From Chaetoderma sp. LZ-2023a (lineage: Eukaryota > Mollusca > Caudofoveata > Chaetodermatida > Chaetodermatidae): 64,000 nt of DNA. The stretch lies in contig CM067369.1 in NCBI GenBank assembly GCA_034401795.1, positions 94,927,036 to 94,991,035 of the forward strand. The letters run 5' to 3'. A program made the position numbers and the translations under genes. The notes below the pieces were generated by a model. That model did not search any database. It was not told where the DNA came from and saw only the letters and a program-made list of their open reading frames with translations. Shown here one piece after another: positions 22,015 to 33,120 of the stretch (position 1 is the first letter of the stretch; each line of letters begins with the position of its first letter).

Positions 22015-24540
22015 CCGTCCTGGAAATTACCCGGAATCTGGTAATGTGACGCGGTATTCATTTTATTTAACACCGGAATTATGGTATCACCTCTTGAATG
22101 TAGTCGCTATTGTATTTAGCAATTTACCAGTGTAGCCTTTCACCGTCCAACGCATGACAAACTAGGCGTGCAAATAAATATGTCCACAGGGTGCAATATG
22201 TGTTATGCTGATCAAATACTTTCATAGAATGTGTGTCTTATCCAAGATACATGACCAAATATGTGGAATGATAGATCTCTCGTTTCCTACAAGGCTTTCT
22301 GTAGTGTTCCGGATTTCTTTTGCGGAAGCATACTTAGCACATTAGAATGGCCTGTCCTACATTGTTCAGATCTGCTGGGTATCGAATACTTAATGCACAT
22401 GGCCTAAATAACCTTTTAAACATTCAAAGGTCAGTGTTTCAATTTCTGGACAAATATAGGGGGTGGGGTGTATGTGTGGATGTTGTTGAATAGTTTTGGA
22501 CTAATTTGACAGAACATCATTTCCCAGTCAAATGTGTTCCAGAATATTCAAGAGAATATTTCTTTCATATAAAGAATTGGTTGTTTCCAGTATGTAAGGG
22601 TGAAAAGGTTAAAATTATTTGCGATCAATTTTCATCGAAAAATGATATTCACGGTGGCTTTATACTTGCCTCTCTGTCACAGACATTCTAACACTTTGGT
22701 TGATAGACCAAAACTCTGACTACAGTTGATGACTGGCCCCAGTAAACCGGCGATAAAGTAAGTAGGTCACAGAAATGATGACTCTGTGGGCATATTATTG
22801 GCTTCCAGTGGGAAATGCCTTGCTATTTACTCTGTCTGTTCACCAGTGACCAAGTGCATGAAACGAACGTAAGTCTACAACAGATGTATTTCAGTCGCAG
22901 AATACAGGCGCAAAGATGAGTCGCGAACCACATAGTATGCTTTGTCGAGAAAACGACCTCAATGTCAAGCATACTATAGTCTATAATCTCTCTTGCAATA
23001 TTGTGAGGTGTAACCAGTTCACACCCAGTTGACTATGATCCAGTGGCCAAGAAACGTGTTCGGCATAAATCAAATGTAATGCATAGTTTAAAAAGGTCAG
23101 CGAATGTATATCAATGGATGGTTGATGGAGCAATATTAATGTTCATGACATTCGCTGTACCCCTATTCAACACGGTATGTTTATCTCTATATAATGTCTT
23201 CTTTTTTTACACAGATGAATATCATTCCAGCACATGGTGCAATTGCAAGGCATTGTTAAGGCTTTCGCATATGCTCCCCAGTGACCAGTGAGCATAAATG
23301 AGTGTGGCAAGGGTTTTATTTTGAGATGATTACACATTAACGGAAATGAGTTCGTGCACTACAGAGAGTGATGGGAGTAAGCACAAACGATCCTGTGCGA
23401 ATGCATTTCAAACTAGGTATTATGTATCTGGGGTTAGATACAAATTATATGGAGACATTGAACGATATAAAACGGATTGTCCCCCAGCGGACCTATCTAT
23501 TTTTGCATTGGGTTGAAGTAAGATTGGCCCCTTAAGCCCCAGTGGCAAATTGCAAAACGTAATTGTGATGGTTTTGAGGAAAGACACCATAATTCCTGTG
23601 TTGAATAGAGAAATCCAGCAAAGCGCTGTCAGATGCCACTTAATATCCATGCGGTATTAATGTCAACATGTCATTGGAATGAAGATAACAGACATGCCGA
23701 GGAAATGGATGCATGTACACAGTACATGTTTTTCTATCGAGAAGGCTGGTAGTGCCTGCTTTCATTTTGACAATTTCTGCATTCACGGTTCACTCATCAG
23801 AGGATTTATTTCAGTACAAATTAGATACCACAGAGTGTGTTGTTTCCATGAGCAATGCTTGAGACAGATCCGTCATTACCAATCGATAGATCGTGCCTAC
23901 TCTGTTTACTCAATTGTATGCTCGATCAAGTTCATTTTGAAAACGAGTCGGAATCCTCTTACCCCATTTTGAATTTCTTAAACAAGACCAAATGTGCGTG
24001 CTATATGGACAATTCAATATTTATGATCCAAATAGTGCATACATTTTGTTTGCCACTAGGATTCAATACAGATGATGCGATCTTAGCTTCCTTCATATCT
24101 GTAAAAGTAGGCTCTGTCCTTTCCAGTGATTCATGATAGAATTTACCACTTCCTGTGAAAATGGAGGAACAATTTCATGGATAAGTCGATAATATGTAAG
24201 AAAATTCCTAACAAAAATTCTGTGTTTATTGGGATGATTGTGGAGATCGCATTATGGGCAGACGGTGAATGCCTAAAGTTCATTAACTACGTGAAAATGG
24301 TGAACATTTCGTTGTGTCATCTCCTACACACCTTCCTGAGTCTGAATGTAATTCCACAGTGATTGATGCAGAGGTTATAGTTCCCTGACATTATGCATCA
24401 AGATATTATGCCGAATAGATTGCGTGTTGGGATTGAAATATAAATGGTCCATCTTGTACTCTCAAAGACTATCGACAGATCTAGCTTTCAGATGTTATAA
24501 TAAGTCCGTGTTCACACTAGAGTCAATCCAGAATAACGAT
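22015..24540 (+). repeat. Unit C, copy 3 (most complete)
   Basis: Uninterrupted by other elements. Inverted arms at about 22020-22330 and 23340-23650; P-like core at 22487-22560. Short plus-strand frames are shared between copies but carry no recognisable domain. Confidence 0.8.
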
Positions 24541-25090
24541 ATATTTTGGCATGACCTCACTCCGCAATAACTCTCTAGTATGGACACTACCAATTTCTAC
24601 ATGCTAACAGTGGAACTGATGCATACCATTCCAGCCATTTCTTGCTCGTTTACTTCTGTTGATCTGACAAATAACAGGTATATCTTTTCCCATTTCTATT
24701 AATAGACTGTCCTTGTTCCAGTCTAAATTTCCCAGTCATGCCGACAGCTTTATCCTTCTGGAGCATTGGTTTATCTTCTGATATATCATATATCGATATT
24801 GTTTCCTTATGTGACCGCAGCGTTTTTCCGCCTCTCCACCATGTAACGCTGTCATCATTATTGTCTCTCACTCTGATCTGGATAATGCTACCATAATCAT
24901 TTTCTCTCACTCTCTGCTAGGTAGTGCCACCACAGTGGCCATCATTTAGTCCTATGTAAAATCAAATTTCCCAAAATACCTGGAGTAATGGCGGCAGGTG
25001 TCATAACCAGGATTATTTCCGACTAATAGAAATAAGCCTACACCCAGGTTTATCTAATAAATATACATTGTCAGATCTAGTACATAAGAC
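24540..25090 (-). pseudogene. Unit D, copy 3, with an Ig-like domain frame
   Basis: Minus-strand frame at 24650-24910 (86 codons). It contains SVTWWRGGKTL, a C-strand-like Trp motif, and about 54 residues later GKRYTCYLSD, fitting the Y-x-C motif of the F strand of an immunoglobulin fold. GKFRLE between them fits a D/E strand. The expected B-strand Cys before the Trp is absent (IQIRVRDNNDD). That arrangement is visible; the Ig assignment is inference from spacing. A second copy at 18.6-18.9 kb is broken. It could be an exon of a duplicated receptor-like gene. No start, splice or expression evidence. Confidence 0.35.
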
Positions 25091-25408
25091 AGAAGGCAGG
25101 TGAAAGTGGCATTTCCTGGACTGCTAGAGATTACCGCTATATGGTTTACAAAACGAACAGCATCAATCTCGACAAAGAAGAAAAGATGTATACATGATGT
25201 ACTTATTGATGGCAATGCCTCGTGGCAATGGCCAGGCATCAGAAGCCAAGTAAGGCAGCAACATGCTCCGAGCCATCATATTTGTAACGAAGTAAAGCTT
25301 CTGATAACCTCAAAAACGATGGAAGGCAACACTGGTCTTATCTAACAACAGATGCAGAGGCTGCACGAAAATGCAAAATCAATCCATATTTTTCATATCT
25401 ATGGCAAG
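25090..25408 (+). repeat. Unit X, copy 4, 5'-truncated
   Basis: Begins AGACAGAAGGCAGGTGAAAG and parallels the last 320 bases of the other X copies. Confidence 0.8.
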
Positions 25409-25815
25409 TTTGAATTGGCCTTTCCGATATATCCATACATGAATTGACGTCATATGACGTCATATTGAAGTGCAGGATGAATAGGATGACGTCATAATCA
25501 TTACGTAGTGAATGACTCGATTTAATCTGGCTTAAACACGTAATTGTCCGTCAGGTTGTATGAATTGTATGTCTTTACAATTTAATAAACATGATGTTGA
25601 ATATTTTGAAACTAATTTGACTGGGCGCTGTCGCCGCCATAGGCAGCAACAGCAGCCAGGCAAATTAGTTTCAAAATATTCAACAGCTTACCTGTAACGT
25701 TTCCTGGAAATTGATAGTCGCAGAGTTCAGAGATTGATCGATCCCAACATGACTTAGGTGTGGGTGGATCTTAACTAGAGATGGGTGGGGTATAGTTAAA
25801 ACTGGAAAGGTCCAT
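25408..25815 (-). mobile_element. P palindromic MITE, full length, well preserved
   Basis: End GGCCTTTCCGATATATCC; TGACGTCA at 25445-25452, 25455-25462 and 25487-25494; TTTAATAAACATGATG; core 25594-25690 with AGGCAGCAACAGC; GATTGATCGATCCC; end AAACTGGAAAGGTCCATTG. Confidence 0.92.
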
Positions 25816-26207
25816 TGAGACGTCCTGGAAATTACCCGGAATCTGGTAATGTGGCCCGGTTTTCTTTTTATTCCACACAGGCATTATGGTGTCAGCTTTC
25901 GAACGTAGTCCGTATTATATTTACCAATTTAGCCAGGTGTGTAATACATATGTTCACAGGGTGCAATATGTTTTATGCTGATGAAATACTGTCAAAAGCG
26001 AAGAAGGACTGATTGTAGCTGTTGGATGTTTCTACTACTACAGCCGCAGAATACAGTAATCATCATCAGCATCAAATACTGTTATAGAATTTGTGTCTAA
26101 TCCAAGATGCATGACCAAATGTGTTGATTGATAGATATCTCGTTTGCTACAAGGCTTTCTGTATTGTGCAGGATTTCTTTTGCGGAAGCGTACTTAGCAC
26201 AATAGAA
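25815..26207 (+). repeat. Unit C, copy 4, first piece
   Basis: Start of C (GGAATCTGGTAATGTGGC) through GCGTACTTAGCACAATAGAA, where it stops abruptly. A LINE-A 3' fragment lies inside. C resumes at 29629 after a gap of about 600 bases of expected C sequence. Confidence 0.82.
25993..26070 (+). mobile_element. LINE-A insertion, extremely 5'-truncated (~78 bp)
   Basis: Only the last codons (AAAGCGAAGAAGGACTGA) and the 3' tail ending ACAGTAATCATCATCAGC are present. Flanks ATGAAATACTGT (25981-25992) and ATCAAATACTGT (26071-26082) are an 11/12-matching direct duplication. The other C copies show the uninterrupted site. This is a clean target-primed reverse-transcription footprint and defines the family's 3' end. 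Confidence 0.85.
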
Positions 26208-26843
26208 GAGTACCTTCGTAATAGACAGGGTTTCTTTCATGAGTAAGGGCACGCCTACGCTTACACAAATTCGATGACTGAGTGGACCCTTTTAGCTTGT
26301 AAATACCATTTTTGCACGATCTTGTCCTCACGTAGCGGGTAGGATTACAGGACTTTCCACGAATGTTTGGTACCTTTAGAAAGCCCGACATTTCAGCCTT
26401 CTTGTGATCCAAGGACCGGTCAGGGCACAGAGGGAGTAATGCGTTAATAAAGAGATTACTATCGTTTCCTGCTGGTTGCTGAGCGGGTTAAGCGTGATTG
26501 TAGCAAATACCTCCAATTGCTTGTCCATCGCCTAAGTCATCTCGCTATTAGTCAGAGCAATAATAAGATGCAGAGCAGAGAGGATAAAAGCTGCTTGCTC
26601 TGTGAAATAAAATAGATGCGAAGATGTTGTTCGTCGGTGCTGCCTTGCCATCAACCCCAGCGACGGTTATTGAACTCCGCTTCCCAAACCAGTGACAGGC
26701 GGGGAAATTACACTGCGGTGCCGATGGCGTCTTCACTGGTCGCTGCGGTTCAACATCAACATAGGCAGCCTATTAGCCTAATTTTTGGAAAGGTCCCCCC
26801 TCACCAAAGAAAGGTGGCCTTATAAAATAAATGTATGGTTAAA

Positions 26844-27302
26844 CTAACTCTTTTTTTTTAATTTTCCGCCTTCAGAAATCTCCGCTGAGAATTGTGCCAT
26901 GAGATTCGGCTGACTTGAAAATCTCGTCACGTCTTTGAACCTGAAGCCTGTTAGACTACACATCGGTAAGACTTCGACCGCATCTGAATACCACTCGGGG
27001 CCGTCTCTGCCGCCTTTTCGACGGCTAATGCCATGACTTTTCCAGGAGCAACCAGAGCGTGGTACTGGTCTATGACTAAATAGGTATCTGCCTCTTTGGA
27101 GAAAGAAAAAAAACCTCCTCCCACGACAACAGATCATTTGCATTTTGTGACTGCCGCTGATTTCTGCTTTCGACCGTGTCTCCTTGTGCCACACGAACAT
27201 TCTTCGTCTTCCTTTCCACTTCACTGTGGCCACACCTTTCCTGTGAAAAAACACTGAACTTTCATTCATCTGAAGTTCCGCCAATCGGATCTTGGTGATC
27301 AT
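26844..27302 (-). pseudogene. Open frame with weak piggyBac-transposase resemblance
   Basis: 152 codons on the minus strand. The first 40 residues read LAELQMNESSVFFHRKG then VKWKGRRRMFVW, which recalls the segment of piggyBac transposases where a basic, Trp-containing stretch follows a glutamate-rich turn. The remainder is Arg/Ser-rich without recognised motifs. A frame switch near 27110 would give DTYLVIDQYHALVAPGKVMA, also unassigned. Catalytic Asp residues were not located. Treat as an unidentified relic; piggyBac is a guess. Confidence 0.25.
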
Positions 27303-27504
27303 GGCTTATTGTAATCTTTGGCCACCGAGAACTATGGCAATACGTATACCAAGGTTGGTGAAAAGCCGACACCACCTGCAATAGCAAAACCTAGACCCCA
27401 TATCTGACGGGAGCGTTGACTGTGACTGCTGAACATTTCTTCCGTGCTTTACGATGATGCAGTACAAATTGCGCATGCGCTGTTAAATCTTAAATGTATG
27501 TGTA

Positions 27505-28690
27505 ATGCCCCAATATCGAATTTGCGCCATTGGCACAGGGACCAATATCAAATTTAATATCGGCGCGCCCGTTGGTCAACGGCGCAAGCCCAATAACGAA
27601 TTTGATATTGGTGCGCCCAATGGTCAACGGCGCAGGAGACCAATATCGAATTTGATATGGGCGCGTCCGTTGTCCAACGGTGCAGGGGACGAATATCAAA
27701 TTTGATATTGGTGCGGCCGTTGGCCAATGGCGTAGGGGACCAATATCAAGTTTGATATTGGCGCGCCCATTGGCCAACGGCGCAGGGGAAATATTGAAAT
27801 CGATGTGTTTGGGACGATATGAAACAGTATCAAAGTACACAAATTTCTGTTTCTAATCGAACCGTATTAATTGATGGCGAACACAATAAATAACTAAATA
27901 AATAAATAAAACGCCATAATTCTTAAGTTTGAATAATTTAATAACACAATTCCGTATAACCATGGAATCAAATAGCACAATAGCACACAATATTAAAAGG
28001 TGCGCATTCACACCAACATTCTTGAACATAACATTGTTATCAATGATGTTTTGACCGTAGTGAATTTATCTAGAACACATTGTTCCATGTGAATAAGTAA
28101 TATGATTTTCAGACCGACATGGGTACATGTCAAAATTTACTGAGTAGATTTAATTCTAAGAGCAATAATGATTTTCAAAGGTGTATACAACGTGGACATC
28201 GGCGGCGTTGCTACGTATTCCTTTGTTTCTATATTTTTTTAATTGAAAATTAAACCAAGTTCGTATTCACTTCTAACAACTTTGGAACCTTCTGTAACTT
28301 TTGTCCACCGCCACTGCGATACAACATTGTGTAATACCTGAGTAAACGCCTTTAGGTAGACGAACATGCAATCAGAAACTTGTGTAATTTGATATTGGTC
28401 CCCTGCGCCGTTGGCCAACGGCCGCTCCGACATCAAATTCGATATTGGTCCCCTGCGCTGTTGGCCAACGGGCGCGCTGATATCAAATTCGATATTGGTC
28501 CCCAGCCCCGATATCAAATTAGATATTGGTCCTTGCGCCATTGGCCAATGGGTGCGCAGATATCAAATTTTATATTGGTCCCATCGCCATTGGTCATTGG
28601 GCGTGTCGATATCAAATTTTATATTGGTCCTGCGCCGTTGCCCAACGGCGCAAACTCGATATTGGCGTGTTACATTTGCACTAATCTAAC
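27505..28690. mobile_element. Foldback element FB1 with minisatellite arms
   Basis: Left arm (27505-27795): about six units of 48-50 bp. Right arm (28390-28675): about six units in inverted orientation. Between them lie about 590 bases of other sequence. Each unit joins two palindromes, AATATCAAATTTGATATT and CCGTTGGCCAACGG, with GGCGCGCC between. Outer tips are inverted copies (near TGTAACRCGCCAATATCGA). The layout matches foldback transposons, whose arms are arrays of short subrepeats. No target duplication could be recognised. Confidence 0.75.
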
Positions 28691-29628
28691 TTGCTTTATC
28701 TCTACAGAAGTTAGACATAGCGCCCTAAGTGCCTCTTTTTCTTTATCTTAAGACTATCTTTTTATCCGCTTATAAGAGCAGCAGTTTCCCCTTCTTTTGA
28801 CCGGGAACATTTTAAAAAGAGGTCATCTGCCTTAGCCATTCTAGCAGGCAATGACCTCGCACACCATTCATCGTGAAGACAAACTAAATGCCCCGCAATG
28901 GTGACAACCCTTTTTCAGAAACACTACAGCTCTGGACGCTTGCTTCCGCTGCTCTGGAGGGAGGTAGCATCCTCCCGCGCTTCAAGCCCGGGTTTCCCGC
29001 AGAAAAGGCAGCGTCGCTTTGTTACTCAGTAGGTCCGGTCCCTCCAATCTGCACTGCTTCGAACTATTCTTCGAGCGGGAAAATTATACGTTAGGACGAG
29101 AAAAGCTGGTGCGTCGGTTCGCCACCCCTCTCAGCTCAACTTCTACTACACGAATGTCTGAAACTGAGAAAGGCCTCTTATTGTACCATGTCATGCGCGT
29201 TTTTACATCGTACAGCGTGATCTAGACTTTGCGGCTTGCTTTACCATGCGGGGGAAGAGGTTCTTGCATAACCTAATCGACAGCATCCGTCTGCAGCCGA
29301 CTGAGGCCTTAACCACACTCATCTAATAGCTAACTAAAACCCTGCCTCGCATAGGATCCCCACTAAACGTAAGCTCAGAATTAAGTACACACAAAAGGAC
29401 TGCCTCGGAATGGCCGTATGTGGCCGTATTTCCGACCATATGCACCACGGAGATTCGCCTCCTTCGTCGCAGCCCAAGAACAAGAGAGAGAATTAGAACG
29501 ATCCGTCGAAGCTCTCACCGTGTAAACCACTGGCACCACCCCTGCCACTAAACTTCCGCTGAATAAACTACCACCACCGCCACTGCTACTAACACTCTCA
29601 CTGCAGAGAATACCACTGCAATTGAATC

Positions 29629-30545
29629 TGATCCCCTGGCCAAAGAAACATGTCCATTACAAATCTAATTTAAAGCATAGTTTACAAACGTTCAGCGAAT
29701 GTAAATCAAAGGATAATTGATGGACACGTATTAATTTTAGCGACAATCTCGGTATCCCTATTCAACACAGTCTGTTTATCGCCATATATTGCCTTCTCTG
29801 TTTGTCACATATGACTATCATTCCCGATCGTAAAGCATTGTTAAGGCTTTGGCATCTGCTCCCCATTGGCCAGCGAGCAGGAACGAATGCGGTGTGCGTT
29901 TTTATTTTGAGGCGAATAAACATTCACGGAGATGATTTCGTGCACTACAGAGAGTATTGGGAGCAAGTGCAAATGATCATGTGATATTTCTTTCCAAAAC
30001 TAGGTGTTATGTATCTGGGAATAGATACTAATTAAATGGAGTTATTGAACGATATAAAACGGATTGTCCCCAGCGGACCTATCTATAACTGCATTGGATT
30101 GTAGTGAGATGGAAGCTCTAAGCTCCAGTGGCAAATTACAAAACGTAATTGCAATGGTTTTGAGGAACGACACCATAATTCCTATGTTGAAAGAGAAATT
30201 CATCGCCGCACTGTCAGATTCCAGTTAATCTCCATGGCCGTATTAAGGCCAACATTTCATCGGAATCAAGATAAAAGTACCATGTCTGATGGCTGTACAC
30301 ACTACATGTTTTTCTATCGAGAAGGCTGGTAGTTCCTGTTTTCATTTCTTCATTCACAGTTCGCTCATCAGAGGATTTGTTTTGGTACAAATTAGGTAGC
30401 TCAGAGTGTGTTGTTGACATGAGTGGCGCTTGATTCAGAGCCGCCATTATCAATCGATAAGGCGTGCCTACTCTACTTACTCAGATGCGTGGTCGAACCT
30501 GTTCATTTTGAAAACGAGCCGCAATTCTGTTAACCCATCGTGCAT
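29629..30545 (+). repeat. Unit C, copy 4, second piece
   Basis: Resumes with GATCCCCTGGCCAAAGAAAC (compare 12288) and continues to GTGCATTTCTT, where element B begins. Confidence 0.82.
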
Positions 30546-31972
30546 TTCTTAAAGCTCTCATCTATTCATAAAAGATAAATACTCTAGCTAAATTTAGGAC
30601 TATTTGTTACTTTATGGACACTTTAACTAACTTTGACAGTAGCCGCCATTTTAGATAGATATTTGCGGGCGCCATTGTTTCAGACTCTATTGTCTTCGCC
30701 GGTGAGCAATTGCCCGTATAAAACCATTCTCGTAATGCTAATGCTAGTCATTAATTTGCTGATTTCCACCGTGAGCGCATAGCAAGCATAGCATAGTACA
30801 ATACTAGATCCATTTTTCCTATTTACAAATAAAAACAAATATATCTACAACAAGTTTACGGAATGCTGCTGCTGTCTATAGGAGCAACAGCTTTCCGTCA
30901 AATTGTTCTCGAAATAATCAGCTGATAATACATTTGTCACTAGGCAAAGTTTTGATAACAATTTGCCTGAAAATTGCTGATGAAACAACTTTCAATGACA
31001 TTTTTCTCAAAATAATCAGCAGGGCAGTCAATGTTGCAAGACCTGCTGAAGATATTTCGAACAACTTCATTGACAGTCATTTTCTCAGAATAATCAGCGG
31101 GCTTTCATTTTTGTTACCTAACAAATGCATACGCAATAAGTTAGGCCTATATGATATACGCAATCGAGACCCGGTCTCAGATATGCTAGAAAATTCAGTT
31201 CATTTCATTGTCAATCAGGAGGCAAGCATATTATTCTATTCACGGTAGGCGTGCCAGAGGCGATCGTGCACGTGCTGGTGGACTGCTTGAACTTTGTGAA
31301 CATAGTTCACCTTGAAATAGGCATGCGATATAGACCTAACTAACTGTGTATGCACTTACTGCAAACAAAACAGGAAATCCGCTGATTATTCTGAGAAAAA
31401 GTTGTTGCTGCCATAGTCAGAATTGAGTGTCAATGTAACGCGCCAACATCGAATATGCACCGTTGGCCAATGGCACAGGGGCCAATATCAAATTTGATAT
31501 CGGCGCGCCCGTTGGTCAACGGCGCAAGCCCAATAACGAATTTGATATCGGCGCGCCCGTTGGCCAATGGCGCATGTGACCAACATCGAAATTTATATCG
31601 GCGCGCCCGTTGGCCAATGGCGCAAGGGACCGTCATAGAATTTGATATCGGCGCGCCCATTTGCCAACGGTGCAGGGCACCAATATCGAATTGGATATCG
31701 GCGTGCCCGTTGGTCAAGGACGCAGGGGACCAAAATCAAATTTGATACCGGCGCACCCGTTAGCCTACGGTGCAGGGGACCAATAACAAATTTAATATCG
31801 GCGCGCCAGTTGGGCAACGGCGCAGGGGACAATATCAAAATCGATGTATTTGGGACGATATGAAACAGTATCAAAGTACACAAATTTCTGTTTCTAATCG
31901 AACCTCAACATCAATTGCATTATTGTCATTTATATTAGCAGTTTCATGCATCCGCATTAACATTGCCACTAA

Positions 31973-32160
31973 TTAACCCTTTTATGACGAGGCCGGTCGT
32001 AACCGACCTCTGCAGTGGTATCGAGGAGTGTCCATTTGTTGGTCAAGAGAAGACGATCGCCAAAAAATCCATCACCTAAATGACTGGCTCCATGTCCGAA
32101 CCAGACATTCCAGTGGTAGACTTCTCAACAATCGTCCCCGCCGGCCCGTAAACGGACACT
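31973..32160. mobile_element. TTAA-type MITE, partial, within FB2
   Basis: Starts TTAACCCTTTTATGACGAGG and contains the GTCCATTTGTTGGTCAAGAG arm, its inverse near 32110-32150, and the TGACTGGCTC loop. The right terminus is not recognisable. Confidence 0.6.
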
Positions 32161-32231
32161 CGATGTGCACAGATGTTGCTTCTTGACCACACATTTAGAC
32201 ATTGAAAAGGCTAATGATTATATTTAACAAG

Positions 32232-32234
32232 CCA

Positions 32235-32277
<43 letters not shown>
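32232..32277. repeat. (CGT)n microsatellite
   Basis: About 15 perfect CGT units. On the minus strand it lies just beyond the 3' end of the LINE-C coding relic, so it may be that element's tail. Confidence 0.9.
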
Positions 32278-32399
32278 TTGATTTGTGTTCTCTTACATTT
32301 GGGTACTTATTTGTATGCGTGATATGGTGTCGCTACTATGTATAGGGTTCGTCAACGTTGGAACTGTTCATTAATTATGCCAATCATGTGGTATAGTTT

Positions 32400-33120
32400 T
32401 ATTAGCAGATTTTTGTTCTTGGTTGAGAATAGTTAAAAAATTTAAAGAAATTTGGTCTATTACCGTAATATTTTGGTGGGATTTCTAGTCGTTTATCTTT
32501 AAAAAATTCGCAAATAAATATGTAATGGAATAACGTCTCCCATTTCGTTATGATTGCAAAGAGGACAAATTCTTCTCTGGCGGTTCTTTCCCATCGTCCC
32601 ATTTCTATCGGAAGTCGATGATTACTTGTCCTAAACCTTGTAAATAAAATTCTGTTGCCGTCATTTAACTTTATAAGATAGTCTTCCCGTTACCAATTTG
32701 GCTTAAAACAGTTATATATTTTCCCCTTCCAGGAGTCGCTCATCTGTCTTTGCCATGTTTGGATATATTGATCTTCAAGGCTTTTCGTTATTCTTATTTT
32801 TATTTCATTAAAGTTATTTATTACTTGATTTGTCCAGAGGTAACTGTGTCCTGTAGTGTCTAGTATTGTTTTTATGGAGTTTAGCCACTTGTACTGCGTG
32901 CCGTTGTTTCGATGATCTAATATAATATGGGTGTATAATCTGAATGCAAGTTTTGTTTGTTTTCCTGAAATAAGCTTAAGCCAATATGTTATCATGCGTT
33001 TTCCTATAACTATTTGAATTGGAATTTCTCCAAGCTCGCCATATATCATATACTTCGGTGTACTCTTTTTAATTTTTAGAACATATCGTAGAAAGTCTAG
33101 ATTTACTTTCTCTAGTAAGC
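32400..33120 (-). pseudogene. LINE-C reverse-transcriptase C-terminal relic
   Basis: The minus-strand frame begins LLEKVNLDFLRYVLKIKKST and continues MIYGELGEIPIQ, a segment I associate with the region after the catalytic core in many invertebrate non-LTR retrotransposons. After one in-frame stop comes FRTSNHRLPIEMGRW, then, with a one-base shift, RRICPLCN and MGD, a CxxC-type motif. The window's right end carries the same domain (63793-64000). The catalytic core is missing. It lies in the middle of FB2. Clade uncertain. Confidence 0.75.

Larger units (their letters stand above)
26208..29628. other. 3.4-kb block replacing part of unit C
   Basis: More GC-rich than its surroundings and not similar to any other part of the window except for foldback FB1 inside it. 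It replaces about 600 bases of C. Flanking parts are 26208-27500 and 28690-29628. No terminal repeat was found at the two junctions. It may be a mobile element of unknown type or filler DNA from elsewhere. Apart from the frame at 26844-27302, no coding region can be supported. Confidence 0.5.

Noticed and set aside
27490-27840. 116-codon frame with repeated peptide units, and similar ones at 28380-28751 and 31430-31883
   Set aside because: Translations of the foldback minisatellite; open on both strands, so not evidence of a repeat protein.
28888-29225. Two overlapping 68-codon frames in the GC-rich block
   Set aside because: They overlap in different frames, lack domains and have no second copy.
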